A stretch of DNA of 64,000 nucleotides, taken from the NCBI GenBank assembly GCA_916610825.1, contig OU744449.1, forward strand, positions 19,623,344 to 19,687,343, written 5' to 3'. This DNA is from Haliclystus octoradiatus. Lineage: Eukaryota; Cnidaria; Staurozoa; Stauromedusae; Haliclystidae. The position numbers and the translations under genes were made by a program. Shown in pieces: positions 56,497-64,000 of the stretch; the first letter of the stretch is position 1, and the number at the start of each line of letters is the position of its first letter. The notes beneath the pieces were generated by a model. The model was given only the letters and a program-made list of their open reading frames with translations, did no database searches and was not told where the DNA came from.

Positions 56497-58090
56497 CAGG
56501 TGAATGGTGGGATTCGCTACTGTCTGAATGTTTCAATGAGCCAACAACAGCAAAAGAAGCACTACGAGGTACAGATAGAATTAAATGGAAGCAAGCTATG
56601 GACAATGAGTATGAATGATTAATTGATAACAATACATGGAAATTAGTGGAACTACCAGACAATCGCGAAGCTGTGAAATGTAAATGGGTATTTACAGTTA
56701 AACAAGACGCGAAAGGGAACATACAGAGACAAAAGGCAAGATTAGTAGCAAAATGATTTACGCAATTGGAAGGTATAGATTATCATGAAACATTTTCACC
56801 TGTAGCAAGATTAAATTCAATTCGCACATTACTTGCATTTTGTATTCAAAATGATTGGAAGATACATCAAATGGATGTTAAAACGGCATTCCTCAATGGG
56901 GAATTAAAAGAAGAATTATATATGGAACAACCTGAAGGTTATATCATCAATGGGAAAGCTAATTTAGTATGTAAGCTAAATAAAGGAATTTATGGCCTTA
57001 AACAATCAGCTAGATGTTGGTATAATACAATTAATAGTTTTTTAATCAAAGAAGGATTTATTCAAAATGAAGCTGATAGCTGCTTATATTCAAAGCAAGA
57101 GGGAGAAAATAGTATTATTATATCTCTTTATGTTGATGATTTGCTTATCTTTAGTAATAATGGAGATTGTATTAGTAAAATCAAGAATGCACTAAACCAA
57201 CGATTTAAGATGACAGATCTTGGTGAAGCCAGTTATTGTCTTGGCATAGAGATCAAAAAAGATGATAGATCTATATATTTAAATCAGAAACGATATATAG
57301 AAGAAATTTTATCAAAGTATAGTATGCAAGATTGCAAACCAGTATTGACACCGCAGGAAATGAATGCGAAGCTAACCCCATTAGAAGATGATGACAGGCC
57401 AGTGGGAGATATTAGAAAGTACCAAGAAGCTATTGGTAAATTGAACTATCATTCAATTTCCACAAGACCCGACATTACAAATGCTGTAAGAGAGGTTAGC
57501 AGATTCATGGCTGCACCTGCAGAAAAACACTGGGCAGGAATAAAAAGAATTCTGAGATATCTCAAGGGTACAGTATAGAGTATGGTATAAAATATTCTAA
57601 AGTTGGTAATATTAAAATAAATTATCTAGAAGGTTATAGTGCTGCAGATTGGGAAGGTGATGAAACAACAAGAAGAAGTATATCAGGATATACATTTCAA
57701 TTAAGTAATGGTCCAATTAGCTGGATTTCTAGAAAACAAGCTATAGTTGCTTTATCAAGCACAGAAGCAGAATATATTGCATTATCATTAGCAAGAAGTG
57801 ATTTGGCTGAGACGATTAATTAATGGAATCGGTTTTAATCAAACAAATGCTACGGTCATTTATGAGGATAACCAAGGGGCTAGTGCTTTGTCAAAGAATC
57901 CGAAAGATTATTCAAGAACAAAGCATATCTATATAAGACATCATTTCATAAGAGAAAAGATTGATGCAAAATAATTTTTATTGATTATTATCCAAGTGAA
58001 ATAATGATTGCCGATATTTTTACAAAAGCATTAGGCAAAACAAAATTTGAAATGTTAAGAAAAGCTCTTGGAATATGTAAATTTAATTAG
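56470..58090 (+). pseudogene. Copia-type reverse transcriptase and RNase H
   Basis: In a frame shifted from integrase: EWWDSLLSE, IKWKQAMDNEYE, a TGA, then NTWKLVELPDN, KCKWVFTVKQDAKG, ARLVAK, a TGA at 56754, then the long open part 56766-57578 with DYHETFSPVARLNSIR, QMDVKTAFLNG, GIYGLKQSARCW and catalytic SLYVDDLLIF. RNase H after 57578 has YSAADWEGDETTRRSISGY, SSTEAEYIAL, and a tail with YEDNQGA and ADIFTKAL, broken by stops. Confidence 0.92.
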
Positions 58091-58146
58091 CTTAAATTAA
58101 TGTAATGTTCATTCAAATGAAATAGCAAATACAATTTGAGAGGGAG

Positions 58147-58377
58147 TGTTAGAACTATAAACTATATAGCTATTATTAGTATAGTCAATCAGTATTTGTT
58201 ATGTATCGGAAACGTATTGTTGTATTATAGTTAATTGGTCGGTATACTTAATCATAACTTGTAAACCTATATTCAGTCGTTCGTGTATCTTATAATACAA
58301 CAGTAAGATTTACTCCTAACAGATTTGTCTATTGATTTGTTGTTTAGCTGCTTAACTCTGTAGTTCAAGTTTACACA
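58147..58377 (+). repeat. 3' LTR of copia-type element (231 bp)
   Basis: Starts TGTTAGAACT and ends TTTACACA, then ATAAT. Same length as the 5' LTR. Confidence 0.93.
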
Positions 58378-58569
58378 ATAATCATGCAGTTTAACAGCTT
58401 GGAGTAAAAAAATTAAATCATGAAATATTTGCAATTATATAATTCATCATTAATAGGGAAAGGAGAATTCAGCATAAAGTAGCATAACACTTATGATTTT
58501 TTTGGTTACTTATAAGTATAAACTGAATTTCCAACTTAAAGATTTTATTTGTTCTTCCATATCTTACAG

Positions 58570-58761
58570 ATGTACCAAATGAAGACTGCATAAATACTGA
58601 TGCAGTTGGGCGAAGGTATCGTGACAGATCCAAATGTGGCTTCTATCACGAGTGCAATCAACCAACTTCTATTGAAAGCTATTCCATTTCAACCATTTGT
58701 CCATCGATCAGCTCTAAAATGCAGAAACTATACCCATTCACATGCCTTGAGGATTGTACTG
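58570..58761 (+). CDS. Chitin-binding-like (CBM14) domain exon 9
   Basis: CTTACAG acceptor ends at 58569; GTAAAT donor at 58762. It is 192 nt, phase 1-1. Domain: NEDC, x15 (AVGRRYRDRSK), C, x5 (GFYHE), C, x14, C-PS, x12, C, x3 (LED), C-TG. Closest to exon 7 (GRRYR, CPS, CTG). It begins only 192 bp after the copia 3' LTR, so the retrotransposon landed close to a splice acceptor. Confidence 0.83.
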
Positions 58762-59001
58762 GTAAATTTAATTTCGAAGCTTTACTCAAGAACTGTTTTT
58801 AATTAAGTATGCTATACTTAACAGATGATTAGTAATCCTGTATAAATTGAACATTCAATTCACTGCACACGTGTTTTTCAGAAATTACTCGGTATGATAA
58901 TAGTCTAATGACGTAATGTGTTTTTATATAACCCCCGTAGTATAGTAGCCAATAAGTAATTTCACCAGGTCAATGAAGATAGTTACAGAAGTTCTGAAGA
59001 A

Positions 59002-59033
<32 letters not shown>

Positions 59034-59238
59034 ATATTATCTTAATATGTTGTTATTTAGAAGCAACAGGGATAAATAGGTTCTTATAACAACTATGCTA
59101 AAAGAAAATAAAAATAAATATATATATATACAAATATCGAATAACAACATAATAATATTAAATAATACTTACCACACACCTGTATCTATGTAAACTGGTA
59201 TATTGGTATTAAATCAAAACAAACAAACAAACAAACAA
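58762..59238. repeat. Intron with (CAT)n and other simple repeats
   Basis: CAT trinucleotide repeats at 59004-59035, a TATATA run near 59115 and a (AAAC)n run at 59217-59244. No gene. Confidence 0.8.
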
Positions 59239-59247
59239 ACAAACATC

Positions 59248-59285
<38 letters not shown>

Positions 59286-60560
59286 TTATTCAGAAACCTT
59301 TAAGGTATACATAACTTTCTTTCAAAGGACTGATTAGGCTATACATTACAACATACATATATATATAAGCAGAAAATAAAACATTAACAAATATAAGGGG
59401 TAAATTTTAGTATTTACAAAAATAAAAAATAAAGAGAGTTAAATAAAGTTTTATCATTTCATTATGTGGTTCTTGAGGAGACATTTAAAACCAGTCCTTT
59501 TTGAGACTGCCTTCATTGCAGACGGCAGATCATTCCATTTGTGAGCACCAGCGTATCGGTATGAATGGCGATGGCTCGACTTGATGTAGATGCCATTATG
59601 GGAATGGGATCGAGTGCTGTAGGTATTTGGACGTTTGAAAAAATTGGAGAGCAGAGGAGGAGCGAGGTTAAATTTAATTTTATGGGTGATCATTAGTTTG
59701 TGCGATGTTATTCTGTGTCTGATTAAGAGCCAACCAAGTTGACTACTCATCTCAGAGACAGTAGTGCGATAGTCACAACGAAGAACTGCTCTTATCCCTC
59801 TGTTTTGTAATCTCTGGAGGCGATCGAGATGCTGCAGTTTGCAATTCCCCCTTACGACAGCACAGTAATCAAAATGAGGCAAAACAATTAAATTATAGAC
59901 TAAGGAGGCTGTGTGTTTGGGTATATAGCGTCGAATGTATTTCAATTACACCGATGCCTCTATTTATTGTGCTAGTCATGGCATTGATATGGTCATCAAA
60001 TGATAGGCACTGATCAATTTTCACACATAGATATTTTAGAAGGGTTACATTATCAATATACTCATTATTCACAGTTATATTAAAGTTTTGTGAGCTTTGC
60101 TTTTTTAGATTTGGTTTAGAACCTATGCTCATACAGTTAGTTTTCGATACATTTATACTCAATTTACTTGAACATAGCCAAGTATATATATTTTTCAAAT
60201 CATTTGTTAGTTGTTTTGCAATTTCTGTTATATCTTTATTGGCATTATATAAAAGAATGTCATCAGCATAAAGATTTATTTAACAATTTTTTACAGTATC
60301 ACAAATGTCGTTTATATAAAATAAAAAGAGAAGCGGCCCAAGGAATGACCCTTGGGGAACACCATGTATAATTACACCTCTGTCTGAATTTATATTATTT
60401 ACATTAACTATTTGCTTTCTATCTATTAAATAAGATTTAAAGAAATTTATACTAGTTACATCGGTTCAATATAATTTAAGTTTATCAAGAAGTATATAAA
60501 TATCTACAGTATCAAACGGAAATTTTCCCTTTCCTAATATTTTATTGCAAATGAAGTCTT
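59239..60560 (-). pseudogene. Non-LTR retrotransposon (LINE) RT, 5'-truncated
   Basis: Minus-strand RT: GVPQGSFLGPLLFLFYIND, then a TAA, then NLYADDILLYN with both catalytic Asp, the frame MKNIYTWLCSSKLSIN.. (60198-59893), and after a shift the thumb and C-terminus MKYIRRYIPKHTASLVYNLI, DRLQRLQNRGIRAVL, WNDLPSAMK (59945-59454). The 3' flank ends in a TGATGATG tail (59246-59285 region), the kind of simple tail some LINEs carry. The 5' end is lost at about 60560. Confidence 0.88.
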
Positions 60561-60876
60561 AATAATAATAGTCACGCAGTGTAATCAGAGGGAAACTCTG
60601 TAAACAGCAAAACCAATCATGCAATATTATAATGTATTTACGTAGATATTTTGGTTTTAAACTGCTTGAGTATCAGACTGTTTGAATGGAGCTAATTATA
60701 AGTAATTTATACATAGTTCATAATAAAGTAATATAGAAGCTTTAGGAGTTTGAGAAACTGAATTTAAAAGTTAAAATGCTTCTTTAATTGTTCATTCTTA
60801 TTTATAACATATTCATTCACGTTTGCTTGAAATATATTCAAAACTTTAACGAATCGCAACATATTCATAATTGCAG

Positions 60877-61044
60877 GTGTTGCGAAAGCTGATTGTCAAA
60901 ATTCAGAGTTCGACAGACAAGTTTACAACCATAAAACAGAATGCAACAAACTTTACTATTGTAGTGGACTTCTTGCAAATGTCGGTAATTGCAACTATTC
61001 CGCAGACGGTACGAACCTACACACGTGCAAACATGAATGCAAAG
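60877..61044 (+). CDS. Chitin-binding-like (CBM14) domain exon 10 (short type)
   Basis: ATTGCAG acceptor ends at 60876; GTGAGG donor at 61045. It is 168 nt, phase 1-1. Domain: ADC, x15 (RQVYNHKTE), C, x5 (NKLYY), C, x9, C, x11, C, x3 (KHE), C-KG. Short subtype, like exons 6 and 8. The last domain exon in the window; its donor implies at least one more exon to the right. Confidence 0.82.
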
Positions 61045-62688
61045 GTGAGGATATAAAAGGGTCTCAATCATTTATTCAACTTATTGTAAGATATATATAT
61101 TTAGAACATAACAAGGATCTGCTACGAATTAATCTTGCAATTTGATTGGTTAACGCCAATAACGCCATTTCCTCATAACAGAGCTTTTCCCTGTCGATTT
61201 CAAGAAATTTATGAAAATACCAAACAACCGATAATTATTTAAACATGACATTATCTAACAAGCACGTAATAAAAAGCAAATACTGTGAATGTTTGTGGAG
61301 TCATATACAATTTCATGAAGTTACAGTTTTATGCAGTTTCTCAGTTGTTCTAAATAAATCAAACGGCTTGCATTAGAAAATTCCGAGCCAGTAAACAAAC
61401 TTGTTCAAAGTCTATCGAAATATTTTGCACAAATTAACAATTCCAAAACAATTTGCCTTACTTTTACTAAATAGATAATTGTGGAAACATAACATAACAT
61501 AATTGATTTCTTAATACATCCCTTCGTCTTTTGATGGCCAATTTTAGCAAGTTCCTAGCTATACGTATAAAAACTAAACTCCTGGCGTAAAGAGGAAATC
61601 TCTCATTGACCTACCAAAACCAGAACATAAACATAATCAACCGCTAAGATTTCAAATAATTAAACCATTTCTCCAAATGAAAGTTAGCAACTTTCTAAGC
61701 AGGTTATCATAAATTCGATAATCTGCTCTTTTAAATCGCATGCAATAGTAATAAATAGGCAATTTGCAAACATTTACTCCATAAATCTTTCTTTGTTTCA
61801 TTTATTTCTTCGCGTTCACGACTTTTCACGAAATTCTTCAAATTATAGGTAAGACACATTTCCTTTCCTTTTCCCAACAGCTTTCCATAATAAATAACAC
61901 ACGCAAGAAAATAAAAAATACTTTTTAAAGATAAGAATTCATGATTATGGAAGAAAACGAATGTCAATCACCCATTCTTTTAATTCTGAGAAGAGAAATA
62001 CCAATTTCTCGATATTAATTTTTTCCTTGCAGCTTTGAATTATTCAAAAATTCAAGGCAAGTGTGCAGTTCTTGACTAAGCCTTCTTCTTGTGACGTCAA
62101 GAAAATAGGAGAATTACATATTTGATCATGGATTGTAAGATCAACAAATGCTCTGAAAAAGCGTAACAAACAGTCACAAATCGGAGTTGGTTATGTTCTA
62201 AACCAAATAGCTCATACTTTCCGTGAACTATGCTCTGATAGCACCACGAGCAGCACGAAAGGAGAAAACGAGAAGGCATCAGAAAATTACGAGCCGCCGC
62301 AGCGAGTTCACGGTTCATAGTTAATAGTTCACCGAAATTATGAACTATTTGTTGAATATAATATAAAATTGAAGGAATAAAAATTTCATTAAAACACTAA
62401 CATCAAAATGCTGTGGATAAATCACCATTCGAAAATTCTTTAATTGGCTATTCGAATTGAATCTGACTATCCAAATTCGGCTATGGTAAACGGTTACCCT
62501 TGTTAACAAAAATATTGTTTCGAAACATGGTTAGAAGATTCGAGCTTCTCTCATATCATAGTTTATAGAGACACCTGGTTAGGAAAGCTGCCAGCTATAA
62601 CAATAGGGCTATTGTTTAATGTTGTAAATGTATCACGTGACGAGGAACCTTCGTCAAATTCTCAGTTCTTCTTCGTTGCAATTTCAAA
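61045..62688. other. Intron or intergenic sequence without recognisable gene
   Basis: AT-rich. Short frames (61731, 62097 on the minus strand) lack motifs. No domain exon pattern found. Confidence 0.4.
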
Positions 62689-63165
62689 ATGGCTGTGTGT
62701 TTCAACGCTGAAGACAGTTCCAATTGTGACGAATACTTATCTAATTCAGACTCTTTAAATATTTCTGAATTTGTTTTGGATAATGAAGACTTCTCATTTG
62801 ATGTTAGTTTTATTTCTGATGAAGAGGTAAATGAATTAATCGGTCAAGCAAATGCCAAATGCAACGAATGTGGTAAATATTTTAAATCTAGTACTGGTTT
62901 AAAAATTCACGCGTCCAGGATGCACAAGACTGACTCCCAATCAGCTTTAAATACGCAATGTGTGTCAAAAGATGATATCGATAACATTATTTCCAGCATA
63001 AAAAGAAAGATGAACGACGAATGAATATTTCCAAATTCAATTTTAGAACAACTGCCATCTTCTGTTCCTGCTGATCTGACAGTAGGACTTTGCAAACTTT
63101 TACAGACATATTCTGTTAATGGAAAACTAGATTCCTGGTATGAAAAATTTTGGTAAAATTCTTAG
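62689..63165 (+). pseudogene. C2H2 zinc-finger ORF with in-frame TGA
   Basis: ATG at 62689 in a good context (TCAAAATGG) opens an acidic N-terminal part (DEYLSNSDSLNISEF, DNEDFSFDV) and one C2H2 finger (CNECGKYFKSSTGLKIH..H, C-x2-C-x12-H-x4-H). A TGA at 63022 ends the 111-codon frame, but the same frame goes on for 42 codons of protein-like sequence (ILEQLPSSVPADLTVGLC, KLDSWYEKFW) to a TAA at 63154. It may be a host gene fragment or part of a transposon. It converges on the P-element-like transposase. Confidence 0.5.
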
Positions 63166-63343
63166 CAAATCTGCCACTTTTTAAAACAAAACGTAATAGT
63201 CAAAAAGGTATTAAACTAAATATTTCTAATAGAAATAAAATGTTCAATTACTTAATAAAACTTTATGGACAAGTTCAAATTCTTTTTTTGCTACAGGGGC
63301 ATCAGATACTTCACTCCATTTCGATACATGTTTTCCTCGCGCA

Positions 63344-64000
63344 TTACCTCTGCATATTATTTGTTTGATCATTATAGCCAAACTGTTGCGCAGAGGGATT
63401 ATCTGACCTTCTGCCATGGCTTCGCTGATATCCAAAATATTCCTCTAAAACGTCCTGCATTAATTTCTCTGTCAAAACATACTCAAAGCCATAATTTAGC
63501 AAATATTTGATGATCTCTATAGTCGATTTGACAGTAATTTGGTAGCCTTCGAATGTCTGCCTTGAAATAAACATACCTGCCATCTGATCTTTGTTGAACT
63601 TTCCCTCTCGTTCACTAATGCATTTTTTCCACTCTATAAAATAGTTTAAAAATGTTTCTTTCATCCATACTAGTCGCTCGTCTGTAGGTGATTTAAAAGG
63701 TGCCATGTTAGGCTTTTTCCTTCTAGTGTGCTCATTTGTCGAGAGAACATTACACATATATCAAAAAAAATCCTTAACTAAAGTACAAAGGTTAGCTGTT
63801 TGATCTGCCTCACTATTGTCAAAATAATGTTTTAAGGCCAATGACATACTCTTACTAAGAACTTGTGTTGCATATGAAACCCTCATTTTCCCATATGAGG
63901 TGAGGTGAATGTGGTCAGGCGTAATTTTATAAAGTCGATGGAGACTGTTTTGATTGTCTAATGTATATGATTTTGCAATATGGCTCCATATAATATTTTT
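63344..64000 (-). pseudogene. P-element/THAP9-type transposase, C-terminal part
   Basis: The minus strand from the right edge reads TPDHIHLTSYGKMRVSYATQ and VLSKSM, then a TGA at 63763 in a run of eight T, then the frame 63757-63344 with DERLVWMKETFLNYFIEW, FISRQTFEGYQI and LTEKLMQDVLEEYFGYQRSH followed by SDNPSAQQF. This LTxKLxQDxLExxFGxxRxxG..DNPxxxQF signature is the C-terminal part of P-element and THAP9 transposases. The THAP domain and catalytic core, if present, lie beyond 64000. Confidence 0.85.

Larger units (their letters stand above)
53841..58377 (+). mobile_element. Ty1/copia-type LTR retrotransposon, complete but defective
   Basis: A 4.5-kb element with 231-bp LTRs (53841-54071, 58147-58377) that differ at about seven positions, and target-site duplication ATAAT (53836-53840, 58378-58382). 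Order gag, protease, integrase, RT, RNase H (integrase before RT, the copia order). A purine-rich GAGAGGGAG precedes the 3' LTR. Coding is broken by a few frameshifts and TGA/TAA codons. Confidence 0.94.

Noticed and set aside
58990..59285. Coding potential in (CAT)n runs
   Set aside because: Simple repeats; one run is the 3' tail of the adjacent LINE.
26000..63160. Excess of TGA among in-frame stops, possibly a reassigned codon
   Set aside because: Stops also include TAA; decay of TGG and GGA codons explains TGA, and the host exons give no support for reassignment.

Overview
The window is AT-rich eukaryotic DNA from an animal. GT-AG introns, CBM14-like (peritrophin-A type) chitin-binding exons, CR1/L2-like LINEs, an endonuclease-bearing Penelope-like element (PLE), Ty3 and copia LTR elements, a P-element/THAP9-type transposase and short CCCTAA-type telomere-like runs all fit a compact-bodied invertebrate. 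A tunicate or another marine invertebrate is my guess; the sequence alone does not fix the taxon. No prokaryotic features are present.

The only convincing host coding signal is a series of ten exons, all on the + strand, at 1-156 (cut by the window edge), 376-567, 19711-19896, 21270-21461, 22252-22446, 35322-35489, 36353-36544, 50374-50541, 58570-58761 and 60877-61044. Each encodes one six-cysteine domain (C-x15-C-x5-C-x9..14-C-x10..16-C-x3/4-C) and each is bounded by phase-1 introns, so any exon can be joined to any other in frame. The simplest reading is one very large secreted or extracellular gene with repeated chitin-binding-like domains, extending beyond the window on at least the left side. 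A possible signal-peptide exon at 35067 leaves open that two such genes lie head to tail.

The introns (up to 19 kb) are filled with mobile DNA. Intron after exon 2: an inverted fragment of a 3.1-kb repeat, a LINE remnant, a cluster of PLE fragments (including a near-perfect 394-bp-arm palindrome and several hammerhead-ribozyme-like motifs), then a tandem array of about 3.8 units of a 3.1-kb repeat that carries a tRNA-like sequence, then a TIR element. Introns at 22.4-35.3 kb: two opposed arrays of a 95-bp satellite, a foldback element, a complete Ty3-type element with 98-bp LTRs (25617-30660, minus strand) and several non-autonomous TIR elements. Introns at 36.5-50.4 kb: a second Ty3-type element (37937-44547) whose distal integrase region is replaced by about 2.9 kb of nested repeats, immediately followed by a fifth 3.1-kb unit. 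Introns at 50.5-58.6 kb: a PLE-tail fragment, an inverted 3.1-kb fragment, a large foldback and a complete copia-type element (53841-58377). The last part has a LINE, a zinc-finger ORF and the 3' part of a P-element-like transposase running off the right edge.

All autonomous elements show stops or frameshifts, so none looks intact. The three elements with clear ends (two Ty3, one copia) each have a 5-bp target-site duplication visible in the sequence, which makes their boundaries firm.
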